Positions 1 through 11,826 of a stretch of 64,000 nt of DNA are shown here, piece after piece (the first letter of the stretch is position 1; each line of letters opens with the position of its first letter). Source of the stretch: Ephydatia muelleri (taxonomy: Eukaryota > Porifera > Demospongiae > Spongillida > Spongillidae). The translations under genes and the position numbers were made by a program. Where the stretch lies: assembly GCA_013339895.1 (NCBI GenBank), contig JABACO010000148.1, forward strand, positions 1-64,000, in the 5' to 3' direction. The notes beneath the pieces were generated by a model. That model made no database searches. It saw nothing but the letters and a program-made list of their open reading frames with translations, and was not told where the DNA came from.

Positions 1-40
1 GCATGTACATACATGTACATGTACACACCAACACCACACA

Positions 41-71
<31 letters not shown>

Positions 72-72
72 C

Positions 73-134
<62 letters not shown>
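1..134. repeat. (CA)n microsatellite
   Basis: Almost pure CA dinucleotide tract after a short run of TACATGTA-type words. The matching tract in the second copy is at 26385-26580. Confidence 0.95.
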
Positions 135-136
<2 letters not shown>

Positions 137-363
137 ATCACATTAGCTTACAGAGAAAGAGGTGATGGCTTTCACTCCTGGACGCATGAACCGATTTGGT
201 CGAGGCTGCTTTCGTAATCACACAACGATTAAAGTATGGTGGGGAGGTGAGGGAGAGGTGAGGGGGAGGTGGCAGGCACAGCGGGGAGTGGATGGGGAGG
301 AGGGAGAGAGAAAAATTAATGCAATGACACAACCACATTCGCTGGTGCCCTCCCACCCTTAAC

Positions 364-639
364 CTCTTCCACTTTCTCCTCCTCCCCATCCTCATCCAGC
401 TCTTCCTCTGTCGTGGTGTCGCCATGTTTCTCTCCTCCCCATCCTCCTCTGCCTCGCCCCCTCCAGGATATTCACTGGGGGGGAGGAGGCTGGACTGAAC
501 GCCACACTGCCGGATGTTCGAGCCACGAACAGAAGCACTTGAAACACCTTTAGCTAGAAAATGACCTCATGATGGATGCTACTACACTGTACCACAACTG
601 AAGCCCATAAATCTCCCCAACACAACACATAGACACATG

Positions 640-670
<31 letters not shown>

Positions 671-2703
671 GCACAAAAGCATAAACGCACACATGCACAA
701 ACACCACTGGCAACAAAGTGTCTACCATGACGATGTATTCCTCTCTCCATCCCCTCCCCCTACCCCCCACCACCACTTCTAGCCATCCATTATACACACA
801 CAGTTATACCATTAGAATACTAAGAACACTTCAATCTTGGCAGAGAATAGGGAATTTACTACCAGGGCACAAAAACAAAGTGCAAACAATTTGCCACAAG
901 CAACTGGTACGACCACAAACACTTCCCCCCCCCCAACCTCTAGCACCTAGATCACTGCTTGAGAGGAACAATGGTCTTCGCACACACATGCTACTAAACG
1001 TTCAGTACATAAAGCAGATCGAAAGATTACATGCCACGTACACCATATGTCTCTCCATGTCTCCCCCTCTCACTCCCTCTATCTACACACACCCACCCTC
1101 CTCTCTTACAAATCTACATGTACAAACATTACCTCCAGCACAGTCCGTTTCCATAACATCCGAACGGCTGGCAACGCTCCCAGCCATCACAGGTACTGAC
1201 CCCGGCGCAAAGTCCTCGGGCTTAACCCTGAGGTCAGGCGTCGAGTCCCCAGGCCCAGCTGGGGCGTCGCAAGACTCGGCGCTCGTGCCATAAGGTCCGC
1301 TGGATGCCTCCATGGGGTGCGAATCCTCCCCGTGCGATTCCTTTTGGAGGGCGACTTTGGTGGGTGTGTCCGGCACTTCCCCGGTGGGCGTGGCCTTGGG
1401 TTGCACTTCTACCGACTCGACAGACACGCCCCCAGTGGTGGGTGTGTCCTTCCCCAAAGACTCGACAGTTTCGACCTTGCAGCTGGAAACCCCAGCGAGG
1501 GGAGATTCCGTGTCAGAGAATTCCCCCTGGATGGACCCCTGCTGGGGGGGTCTAACATCCTCAGACACGCCTCCAGCTGGCACAGGAGACTCGAACACAC
1601 GGCTGTCCTCACTCAACGGCGTCTCCATGGCTACGGTTGAGGTGGAGGTGGAGGGGGCAAGGGTGTCTTCCTGGGACGACCTCGCTTTCGCTTCACGACG
1701 ATGGGTTCAGGCTGCTGAGGCGTGACCTCTGTTGGGACGGGAGCTCCATCAGTCACGGGCAACAATGCCAACCCTCACAGTCGTATCACCTCCACCTGGA
1801 CCGGGGACTCGGACAGCGGGTGAGCTTCAATTAGAGCTGCCTCCAAAGCCACAAGAACGGTGGGCGAGTGGCAAACGGCGACAGCTGTAGAGTTTGTCGA
1901 AAAGGGTTGGGATGGTGGTGGTGGTGGTGGTGATGACGGTGGGGTGGTGATGGACGGTGGTGGATGGTAGAGGATTCTTTCTGGGTCGACCACGCTTCCG
2001 TTTCACCTCCCCTGATTGGGGGGACTGCTGAGGTGGGGGTCTTGGTCACGTGAGGGGATGTTTTGGTCACGTGTGGGGGTGTTTTGGTCATGGTGGCAGC
2101 TCCAGGCTTGCGTCCCCTCTTGCCTGGCACACGCACTGTACTGGCAGTGGTCTCCAAGGGGTCGAGTATTGAGGGTCCGTCCACTGCACTATTCTGCGAA
2201 GCGGCTGTGGTGCCCCGAGCCACCGCGGAGGAGACCGGGCTAGTCAAGCTCGCGGAGCCCGTGAAGTCGTCGCTTTTAACCCTCTTGTTCCCAACGCATC
2301 TCGTCATCCCGCCCTCGCGGCTTGACTCCCGCCCTTTTCCGACAGAGCGCGGTGGCGGGAGACCGTTCCTGCGCGATTCCCACCAAAACGTCTTCAGGCT
2401 CGGAGGACCCTTCTTCATCCTCCTCCTCCTCCGTGTCATCCGCTCCGCTCCTGTCCGCGGGCGAGAGACGGTCGTCAGTGAGAGGATCGTTCCCATCGGA
2501 GGACTGACCAGAAATCTGCTTCGGGGTGGGGACGGCTCCCCTAGGACGGAGCGGGGTCACCACCACTTCTCCATCGTCATCGGACTCGAATTCAAAAACC
2601 ATCAATGGATCGTCGACGGCTTTTGTCTTGGCGCCGGCCTTTTTGACCTTTTAGACGGCTTGTACGAGGCATTTTGCTTCAGTTGCGATTTTTTGGGGGG
2701 CAT
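364..2703 (-). pseudogene. WAPL-like gene, exons 1-2, degenerate copy
   Basis: Counterpart of the WAPL-like gene at 20648-29146. Exon 1 runs from an ATG at 2703 down to a GGAG|gtaatg donor at 1133; exon 2 is 547 to 364. The text encodes a lysine-rich N-terminus, a FEFESDDD acidic motif, RGRKPG-type AT-hooks and proline stretches. Compared with A2 it has at least three single-base frameshifts in exon 1: a lost T in the T run near 2650, an extra base near 2310 and an extra G near 2030. Exon 2 is 184 rather than 188 bp, again out of frame. At the position of the A2 stop codon (28541-28543), A1 has ATG instead. The rest of the gene would lie left of the window. Either a true pseudogene or an error-rich assembly of one allele. 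Confidence 0.7.
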
Positions 2704-2894
2704 GTGCGACCCTTGCCCACTGTGATGTAAGGCCCAACTACAACACACACACTAATAGCTCTAAAAGCAGCGCACCTCAATGACCCTTTCAGTGCTCGTG
2801 TCCAGACCGCTCACTGACCACACGACAGGGGAAATCCCTAACCATTGCCTCGTCCGCCAAAATGGGAAAAGTTGGGGATTTGACTACAACGTCG

Positions 2895-3717
2895 CAGGCC
2901 CGTAGGCTGGTCGGGAGATGGGGGGGGGGGGGGGGGGGGGGTCGGGAAAACAATGAGGGTGGAACTAACTAGCGGGGGAGAGGCCTTCCCTGCATGGGGT
3001 ATGGGGGAACGCTGTAAGCTCCCCATCGGGCTCTGGGGCGGAGCCTCAGCAGCTTTGCAATGTTGAAGTCACAATACATCGCATAATTGCGTAGAAACAT
3101 GCCAAAAACAGATAGTAAATATGACAAGAATTACTTTTTTGCTTCCAGAGTCTAGCTCGCAAGTGCGAGACTACAGAAAGTTTGGAAGCAAGCGTATCTG
3201 GCTTGCGAGTTAACGAGACTTAGTCTAACTTTCCTATCTACGGATAGATCAGGAAAGTTAACTCGAAAGCCAGACCTACTTCGTATTCGAACGGCACAAC
3301 GCCATTGTAAATTAATCTGTTGCAGTGTTGGCCGTTGTGCAGTTCAATACGAAGTAGGTCTGGGCGTCTGGCTCAGCCGGACCTATACTTCGCAAAGTAT
3401 CATTCATGAACCATATACCCGGCATGTACTTGAAGTGCCCCGGATCCGCCACTCCGACTGCAGTTTGTTACGGGCCATGGGCGCCCCATTTATTACCTCA
3501 CGCTCGCTAATTTTCATTTGTATAACGTCATGCATGTAAAATAATTAATTAATTCATTGGCAAAGAATAATTCATGGTAAGCGGAAAGAGCGGAAAAAGC
3601 GGAACCAGCTACGGCAAGCGGTCTGGGCAGGCGGAACCAGCTTGGGCTAGCTTGGACGGGCGGGGGGGGGGGGGTTCGACCGAACCCACCGACACCCCCC
3701 CCCAGCCTACGGGCCTG
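2895..3717. mobile_element. hAT-like non-autonomous DNA transposon (A1 only)
   Basis: An 823-bp insertion absent from A2, where the flanks read straight through (about 29330). The ends are perfect inverted repeats, CAGGCCCGTAGGCTGG and its complement. Flanks resemble a degenerate 8-bp target duplication (caacgtcg / ccggtcg), as expected for hAT. G runs at 2921-2941 and 3662-3674 and a block near 3000-3055 (tatgggggaacgctgtaagc) resemble the terminal region of the hAT nested at 31379-32318. An internal hairpin at 3270-3371 has arms of about 35 bp. No transposase reading frame is visible. Confidence 0.75.
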
Positions 3718-5038
3718 CCGGTCGGACCTTCGGCAAAAATCATCCCTTAGATTTTTTTCCGCACAGTTCTGTGTTAGGCGACGGAGCCCTTAGGAAGCAA
3801 TTAGCCCAAGGTTTCAAGCCCCCGAAATAAGACGGGTCGTAAATAAAATGAAATAACCGTACAACTACGTATATGGTGTGGGGGAGGAGGAGGAGAAGAG
3901 AAGGATTACTCCAATGACGACAAAGATTAGGTCTGCCATGTGTTACTACAATGAAGTTCCAATGTCCACTTATTATTGCTGAGTTTGGTCTAGACGAGAG
4001 GTTCCGTCTCCATGGCAGCCGATGACATAATGCAATTTCTATGTCTGGTCATTCCTAGAAACACATGAGCCTGACGATTGATAGAAACCTTGCATGTAAT
4101 TGCAAGCGACCATATGTGCATGCTACCGGAAAGATATAATTTTTATTCTTTAAATATAAACAACGCATTGTAGGCTTATGGCATAGCGCATACCGCGACG
4201 TTTTCGATCAGTTTTCCGGTGTAAATACTCGTTACGACCAATGAGGGATCTCCGTCGGCTAGTCGCATTTCTGGTGATGATCCCGTTTACATCGCTCGGC
4301 TGTGATCTTTTCCATCCGGTGGTTCCACGTAAGTGATACATTGACACTGGCATGCCTACATGTACATCCACGAATAGCGAGTGTCACAATCGTCGTCTGA
4401 AGGTATGGTGTGGGAATTAAGATAACAGACTTAGTCGGAAGGAACAAAGAAGTGATTTAGTGGGACTGGGAAGGAACAATTTTACACGCATGCATGATGA
4501 GCGCAGACGGTCAACGAACGTTGAGAATATACTGACGTATAGACCCTTCAATGTGTCATGTGACCGCTCCGTAATCTGAAATACGTCAGAGTCAATACAC
4601 GTCCGCCATGTTGGTACACAGGAAATATCTGAGTAACGAAAAAGTCTATTCAATCATGATTCGCTTGATAATAATCTTATGCATTGACTTCTATTATAAC
4701 ACGCGTTGTTTAGATAGGCTCGTGATTTTTTTCGAACGTCAATACTGTATGTGGGTTTGCAATCGTGCCTTCCTCGTCCCCGGGGATGGTGGAATTAGAC
4801 TGATTACTGGCCCACGCCGCGCATTGGCCATTGTCGATCGTGGGCATTTGACCGTTTACCACGAGACGTTTTAGAAACAGTGCACACGCGCTCGTGAGAT
4901 GTACATGTTTCTTGTGAGACGTGCTGGCAATTTAACAGCTTCGCCATCTTGTAGCCGAAGAGTTTACGATTATTTTATATGGTGAGAGCTGGATTTTTGT
5001 ATTAAATCGAACAGCCGCCCGTATTTGCATGGGAGTTC

Positions 5039-5138
5039 ATGGCAGAACTTCCCGCCGTAATCAACAAAAAGCTACCAAAATTCTGGATGAACCCATTCGG
5101 TGCACGTGATTCTGCTCTCACCAGAAGAACAACACGTG
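5039..5138 (+). CDS. Candidate alternative first exon (copy A1)
   Basis: An ATG followed by 33 codons (MAELPAVINKKLPKFW...) ending at a good donor (CGTG|gtaagt) in phase 1. It lies inside intron 1 of the receptor. The phase matches receptor exon 2, so it could be an alternative, signal-less first exon, or the start of a separate small gene. The A2 copy (30716-30815) keeps the length, with one Val/Ala and one silent change. I do not recognise the peptide. Confidence 0.35.
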
Positions 5139-5367
5139 GTAAGTCTGCCACTTCTGTTATAATGGGAGGAGCGAGCTCGATCTGAGACTTGATTAATCGA
5201 GATGCTAACAAAGCAGGTGGCACGAAACGAACGGATAGACTATAAGAGAATGGCAAACTGATCAAATGCTTCTACGACAAGGTGAAAAGGGACTGGTATG
5301 GTGATGCGTGCACGTGGCGAGTTGGAACACATCACCAAAGATTGCAGTCAGGAAACCTATATAACAT

Positions 5368-5858
5368 ATGGGTCAGTTTCCGAGAAAATGAAAAGTGGCT
5401 ATATATATATATAAATGCTTCACGTTTGAATCGCTAAAGCTCCATAACGGTTTAAGCTATCAACTTCCTATTTCGAATACTTCGTGCCACACCCCTTCTC
5501 TCTACGAAAATATATTTTGGTGTCTTACCCTTGCTCCTTGCCGACGTTACAAGGCACAGTACCCCGAGGGGTTCAAAATCCAGGTAGCTCCCTGCAGGAA
5601 TGTCCAAATCACTTCAAAATCGATATGCACGTAAAGGAGTCCTGTCACTGTCTATTTCTGCAGATCGTTGATTTTTACCTCTTCCGTTATGGAGATACAG
5701 CAATGCAAAGTAAGTCCACGTTTCCCGCTTGAATCGCGCCTTTCTCAGTCCCACTCGGGAGAATGGAAGCGGTTCAAGGACTGAGAAAGGCGCGATTCGA
5801 GCGTGAAACGTGGACTTACTTTGCATTGCTGTATCTCCATAACGGAAGAGGTAAAAAC
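5368..5858. mobile_element. Palindromic TIR element, truncated copy
   Basis: Begins with ATGGGTCAGTTTCCGAG and folds on itself around 5740-5760: the CTTTCTCAGTCCCACTC stretch and what follows reappear as reverse complement from about 5775. The right arm is cut at about 5858 and joined through roughly 12 bp of filler to a gypsy remnant. The full element is seen in A2 (31049-37188, split by the Ty3 insertion). The site 5584-5596 is the empty target of that Ty3 insertion. Confidence 0.75.
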
Positions 5859-6789
5859 CTACCTACCTTCATACCTGAGCTCCTAGCTGCTTATAGAGCT
5901 AACGTTTCGTCTACTTGTGGGAGTGGGTTTACCTCATGTAGAATGCACTCATTTAGAGGTTTCAGATCCACACACACCCTTATCACCACTCTTTTTAGGT
6001 ACCACCCCTATGCTAGCACACCAATCTGTTAAGCTGTCCACACGAGACCATATGTTCCATCTTTACAAGCTCCTCCCTGATCTTATCTCTCAGTGGTATA
6101 GGAACATTCCTAGCTGCATAAAGAGCATGTGGGGTCACATGAGGCTTCAGTTTCACCTGGTAGGCTTCATCTATAGTGCCCAGACCCTGGATCAGGTGAG
6201 GGAAACGCTGGTAGATGTCATTGGTGTATTCATCCACAGCGTTGATTCTAACCAGTAGCTTCAGTGCTTCAATAGCAGGGATGCCCAGAAGATTCGCCTT
6301 AAGTCCTTTAACTACATAGTGAGTCTTCTCACAGGTGTGACTTGCATGTTCAAGGCGTGTACGGACCTACCGCTGCTGATGTTCCGATACTACAGAGACG
6401 TCTGCACCAGTATCAATCTTGAAGTTGAGGCTGTGATGGCCGTTAACCTTGATATCAACATTCCAAGTGTCTCCTCCAATGGCGCCAAGGAATGACGTAC
6501 AGTATCTTTACAGGATTCCTATAGCGCCTCGCCACCTATGGTACAAATCTTGCTTGCCCGGCAGCAGGCACTAAAATGTCCACGCTTCTGGCAGTTATAA
6601 CACGTTGCTTCCCAAACTGGGCAATTTTCTTTACGATGTGGACCTCTGCCACACCTATAGCATTTAGCGCCAAGAGGTTTTGGCTACCTGTTTTCTGCCA
6701 AACCCGATCCACATTGTCTCTGAAGGGTTTATGTCACCTTTAAGGATCTGCTGTTACTCCTTCACCGCCTCCCGTTGTCGCACCATGAT

Positions 6790-6899
6790 TAGTCTCGTAC
6801 CCAGACCCACATCGCAGCTGCGGATGGATTACATCACCGCTACGCGTAGCGGTGATGTCATCCATCCGCAGCTGCGATGTGGGTCTGGGTACGAGACTA
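6790..6899. mobile_element. Short palindromic MITE with 9-bp target duplication
   Basis: A 110-bp, nearly perfect palindrome beginning TAGTCTCGTACCCAGACC, flanked by direct repeats CACCATGAT at 6781-6789 and 6900-6908. A 9-bp duplication suggests a Mutator-like mobilising transposase. It sits inside the gypsy gag remnant, so it is younger than that element. The A2 copy is 41480-41575, with part of the centre deleted. Confidence 0.8.
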
Positions 6900-7075
6900 C
6901 ACCATGATCGTAGCCTTTTCCAGCGTCAATTCGGGATCGAGCTGTAAGCGCTCTGAAAGGGCTGTGTCTCGAATCCCCACTACAATTCTGTGCGAATCAT
7001 CTCGTGTTTCAAATTGCCATAGTTGCAGTTTTCTGCCAGACTATGCAGAACGGTCACATATTGCTCCGAAGATTG

Positions 7076-7250
7076 AAACGAGCCCTTTCGAATATTACAT
7101 ACTTTCTTAAAGTAAGAAAGAATGTAATATTCGAAAGGGCCCGTTTCTCGAAAACAACCGACAAAGACCGTAAAGAATACAAGCTGGTCCTTGAATTTCC
7201 CAAGGACCAGCTTGTATTCTTTACGGTCTTTGTCGGTTGTTTTCGAACGT
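7076..7250. repeat. Two adjacent hairpins built from gag sequence
   Basis: Hairpin 1 (7076-7146) and hairpin 2 (about 7151-7248) each have long, almost perfect arms. Read on the plus strand the arms encode VRKNVIFERARF and TTDKDRKEYKLVLE, which are gag peptides of the host gypsy element also readable on the minus strand. The arms therefore look like inverted self-copies of local gag sequence rather than foreign insertions. The A2 copy is at about 41750-41922. Confidence 0.75.
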
Positions 7251-7436
7251 CTTCTGCTGCTTCGCCCAATGACTCACGATCCCCCGTGAGCGGAGCACGA
7301 TATAATCCAGCATAAGGCGGGAGTTATCAATGCTGACAGCTATACTATATATGGAGGAAACGCTCACAATGAATAAATGGGTTATTGACCACCAGATGGA
7401 TCGAATGGGAAATAAAAGGCAGATTGGGTTGGATAG

Positions 7437-7522
7437 AGGGGGGGGGGGAGGGGGGAGGGGGAGGGGGGAGGGGGAGGGGGAGGGGGAGGGGGAGGGGAGG
7501 GGGAGGGGGGAGGGGAGGGGTG
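7437..7522. repeat. (GGGGGA)n-type G-rich tract
   Basis: Runs of 4-10 G separated by single A, just upstream of receptor exon 2; G-quadruplex-prone. The A2 counterpart at 42123-42176 is shorter. Confidence 0.9.
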
Positions 7523-9412
7523 GTGGCGGGCTGCGGACAGGATACATGAATGAAGTAATGGCATGGTAATTTGCATTTTTACTGTAATTGCAGTGTCGAG
7601 TGTGCCTTTCTTCATGATACAAGATTCAACTCTAAACTTTCACTGGGACTTTCAAAACATCTTGTCAAACTCGACAATCATCCAGGTGAAGTATGATTGT
7701 TTCAATCCACGTGCTCCTACTGACGGCTATGTAAGTACTGCGTATTAAGGCAAGGTCGCTTGACATTGCGTGGATGCGTGATGCGTCTTACCTGAATGAA
7801 TTCCTAGTTAGATCATGAAGTTTATAAAATATAATGACATCCTTGTATTACACAATTTACACACATGTATGATTAATGCATGATGTCCTTTCAAGACTTG
7901 GCAATTGTACATAATTATATGGAAGTTCATGGTAGTAATTATATCTGGTACATGTATCTTGGTCACTACTGGTATTATGAATGAAATACTTTTCAGAACA
8001 CATGGAATACGAGACAAAGGGTGTCCACATTTGAACTAATTCCTATATCCAAAGTCACCAAGGGCACAAGTTGTGAAGTATGCATCACAGGATCAAATGC
8101 GACTGTTTTGAGCACCAAAGTAACTTTTTCCTATGGTAAGTGTTGTGGTATGCTTGAGATTTAATTTTAATGAATATGAGCATTTTTGGATTTTCGTACA
8201 GGTAACTACTGCACTAATGTAGAGTACAACATCTCATCAGACTGGCAGAATGTTGTGATACAGTCTGACAACGTTGCTTGCTTCAGCTGCATTTTACCTG
8301 GACACAACAAAAGTGATATCTGGCAAGTGAATGGCAAGAACACAACTCAAAATATTACTGCAGAGGGATCATTGATTGTTACCAACCCTTTGGAAGTATT
8401 TGGAGATTCAATTATGACCTCTAAACTTACATGCGGCAATAGTGAATCAAATACGTCCATTACGGCATTCGTGATGTTTGCAGGTAAGGATGTGAACATG
8501 TGAACTCCTCCTATCTAATTGATGCTACATCCACATTATATAACACATTCACAATTGATTGTAAACTGAATCTAATTGGAAGTCAGTCCAGAATTCCTGT
8601 TCCTTTAAATTAAGCTTTGACTTGATTGGAGTGACGTAAAAGTATTGTCTGTTCATAGATTGAAGACCTTAAATTAAATAGTATCACCTCTTGCAATGGC
8701 CAAATATCCCTACACTTGTTACAGCAGCTTCAATACTGTCTCAACTGTAGGCATATATAATATCTCATCAGACTTGCATAATGTTGTGATAAGTCAGATA
8801 ATGTAAGATACTCATCATGTTCAGACTTTGATGGCATCTACTTTTAAAGTATAACAGCCACTAGCTTTTACAAAAATAAGGCTAGTTTAAAGATTGCGCT
8901 GCTATATCACTAAATTGAGAAAAGCAAAGCAGAGAGGATTGAAAGAAATTGCCCAACTGGGAATGCCGTGGTGTGCAATCAATTTCCTTATATGGATTAC
9001 ATATGGCATGCTTGGTAATTCTCCCACTAGCCCCACCTGATGCGGTAAACATCCTGAACATCACCACGACTCTCGTCTCTCTCAACCACATCCGCATCAA
9101 CTGGACCGCCCCCGCCAGCAACAATGCTCCCATCACCTCCTATAATGTCACCTACTGTATTGCAGATCCCATCACCATGAACACCACTGGTTCTGAGATC
9201 TCTGCAGTGGTCACTACGACCTCAGTCGATGTTGCCCCAATGATGTTGAATCGCATGTACAGGGTCTCCTTCGTAGCCACAAATCGTGCGGGGTAGAAGC
9301 CCACCAACTTACTACTTCCATGAACGCAACCACATCTAGTGAGTGTGTATGCGGAGGTGTGAGGGTGTGTGATAAGGGAATGTGGAGATGATGTGATGGA
9401 TGGGAGTGGACT

Positions 9413-10583
9413 ATTGGCCTGTGGGGAGGTATGAGGGGAGGGATGAGGGGGAGGCATGAGGGGGATGCATGAGGGGAGGCATGAGGGGAGGCATGAGGGG
9501 AGGGGCAAGTGGGGAGGCATGAGGGGAGGCATGAGGGGAGGCATGAGGGGAGGCATGAGGGGGGAGGCATGAGGGGAGGCATGAGAGGAGGCATGAGGGG
9601 AGGCAAGTGGGGAGGCATGAGGGGAAGCATGAGGGGAGGCATGAGGGGAGGGGCAAGTGGGGAGGCATGAGGGGAGGCATGAGGGGGGAGGCATGAGGGG
9701 GAGGCATGAGGGGAGGCATGTGGGGAGGCATGAGGGGAGGCATTGAGGGGAGGGGCATGAGGGGAGGCATGAGGGAGGCATGAGGGGAGGCATGAGGGAG
9801 GCATGAGGGGAGGCAGATGGAGGGGCATGGGGAGGGGCAAGTGGGGGCTGTATGTGGGGAGGTATGAGGGGATAGGCATGAGGGAGCATGAGGGGAGGCA
9901 ATGAGGGAGGCATGAAGGGGAGGCATGAGAGGAGGCCATGAGGGGGAGGCATGAGGGGAGGCATGAGGGGAGGCATTGAGGGGAGGGGCAAGTGGGGAGG
10001 CATGAGGGGAGGCCAGAGGGGAGGCATGAGGGGAGGCATGTGGGGAGGCATGAGGGGAAGCATGAAGGGAGGATGAGGGGAGGGGCAAGTGGGGAGGCAT
10101 GAGGGGAGGCCAAAGGTGGAGGCATGAGGGGAGGCAATGAGGGGAAGGGCATGAGGGGAGGCATGAGGGGGAAAGCATGAGGGGAGGCATGAGGGGAGGG
10201 GCATGTGGGGAGGCATGAGCGGAGGCCAGAGGGGAGGTATGAGGGGAGGAGCATGAGGGGAGGCAATGAGAGGAGGCATGAGAGGAGGCATGAGGGGAGG
10301 CATGAGGGGAGGGGCAAGTGGGGAGGCATGAGGGGAGGCCAGAGGGGAGGCATGAGGGGAGGCATGAGGGGAAGCATGAGGGGAGGCATGAGGGGAGGCA
10401 TGAGGGGAAGGGCATGAGGGGGGAGGGGCATGAGGGGGAGGCATGAGGGGGGAGGCATGAGGGGAGGGGCATGTGGGGAGGCATGAGGGGAGGCATGAGG
10501 GGAGGGGCATGAGGGGGGAGGCATGAGGGGAGGCATGATGGGAGGCATGAGGGGGAGGCATGATGGGAGGCATGAGGGGAGGT
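9413..10583. repeat. Intronic minisatellite, unit near GGAGGCATGAGGG
   Basis: Roughly 1.17 kb of imperfect 12-15-bp units (ggaggcatgagggg, ggggcaagtgg, ggccagagg variants) within receptor intron 5. The unit has no stop in any minus frame, so very long Pro/His/Met-rich reading frames arise here and should not be taken as genes. The A2 array (44087-44735) is about half as long. Confidence 0.95.
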
Positions 10584-11427
10584 TGTGTGTGTGTTTATGA
10601 ACGCATCGAATTGGATGGAACTTTGGTCTTCCATACTTCACTTTCTCTCTGTTTCTCTGACTAGATGATGCTACTCCAGTCAACTTCACAGTAGCCTCAG
10701 TGTCCACTGATGCAGTCATAGTCACCTGGACCCTCTCCCCTCTCAACACCTTCACATCAGCAGATGCATTCCGTGTGCAGTTAAACTATTTCATTCACCC
10801 TTTGCGTTTCACATGCTGGATCAGCAGCACATGGCGGTCAGTGTCGGGACATTGCATTTGATCCTGATCAGTATAGGGTGAACCAAACGATTAATGCAAC
10901 TGTCAGTTTGACTGGAGTGACTGCTAGTTCCAGGGAGAGGTACCAGTTAACTCTCAATCTGACAGCTTATTATTCAAATCCATTTGGACGCAGCTCTGCA
11001 GCTGTGATCTCTGCAAATGTAATAGGTGAGAGCGAGTGAGAGAGAGAGAGAGAGAGAATCCATATAGATTGCATTTTCAACGTCTATCGTAGAGTAACAT
11101 AGCAAAGGTGATGTAACAAAGATGTGTTAGCTCCATTAAGCACACCTCTTTGTGTATGACAAACATTGTTCAATACATTGTTGCGTTCTTCATAGCCCAA
11201 ATTGCTACGCAAGCCATCACTTCCGTTACTAAAGGTAATTTGATACACACCAAATTGTACTCAGTGATCACGTTTGAAGTACTAATAATAGTTACCTTCT
11301 ACAAATGTGTCAGAATGTTGCATGCATACAGTAGATGTCAAGCATGGTACATTTGATGCATATATACTGTTTTCAAAGTATGATGTGTTCAATTATATGA
11401 TAATACGTTGCTCACCAGTGGAGTAGT

Positions 11428-11826
11428 TGGATGAGAAATAGGATAGAAGAGAGTGAGAGGGATTAGAGGGTAAAGGGGGAGAGAAGGAGAGAGGAGAGAG
11501 GGAGAGAGGGAAGAGAGGAGGAAGGAGAGGCCAGAGGAAGGATAGGAGGCAGAGGAGAGAGGGAGAGAGAGGAGGAGAGAGAGGAAGAGAAAGGAGAGAG
11601 AGAAGAGAGGAGAAGAGAGAGGAGAGAGGGGAGAGAGGAGAAGAAAGGAGAGAGAGAGAGAGGAAGAGAGGGAGAGAGAGGAGAGAGGGAGAGATGGAGA
11701 ATAGTAGAGAGAGAGAGAGAGAAAGGAAAGAGAGAGGGAGAAGAGGAGAGAGGGGGAAGAAGGGGGAGCTGGAGGAAGAGGGGGAAAGAGGGAGGAGAGA
11801 GAGAGGAGAGAGAGAGGAAAGGAGAA
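11428..11826. repeat. GA-rich low-complexity tract
   Basis: Purine tract of GAGAGA/GGAGA words in receptor intron 6, about 400 bp. The A2 counterpart at 45640-45833 is about 200 bp. Confidence 0.9.

Larger units (their letters stand above)
5861..7265 (-). mobile_element. Ty3/gypsy remnant (gag-protease-early RT), A1 copy
   Basis: Minus-strand remnant of the same gypsy element seen more fully at 38690-41965. Visible parts are: gag with two CCHC knuckles (about 6570-6670), the protease core NFKIDTGADVSVIP (about 6400-6430), and the pre-RT linker FPHLIQGLGTIDEAYQ leading to PIPLRDKIREELVKME (6020-6235). RT catalytic core, RNase H and integrase are missing because everything left of 5861 was deleted relative to A2. 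Interrupted by a small palindromic MITE (6790-6899) and by two hairpins in gag. Confidence 0.8.

Noticed and set aside
4608..4874. 88-codon open frame in receptor intron 1
   Set aside because: Present in both copies, but the frame differs at its end through an indel, and no splice sites or domain are seen.
9152..10755. Long minus-strand open frames of 400-500 residues rich in Pro, His, Met, Ser
   Set aside because: They are read-through of the intronic GGAGGCATGAGGG minisatellite, which lacks stops in all three frames. The same happens at 43887-44910.
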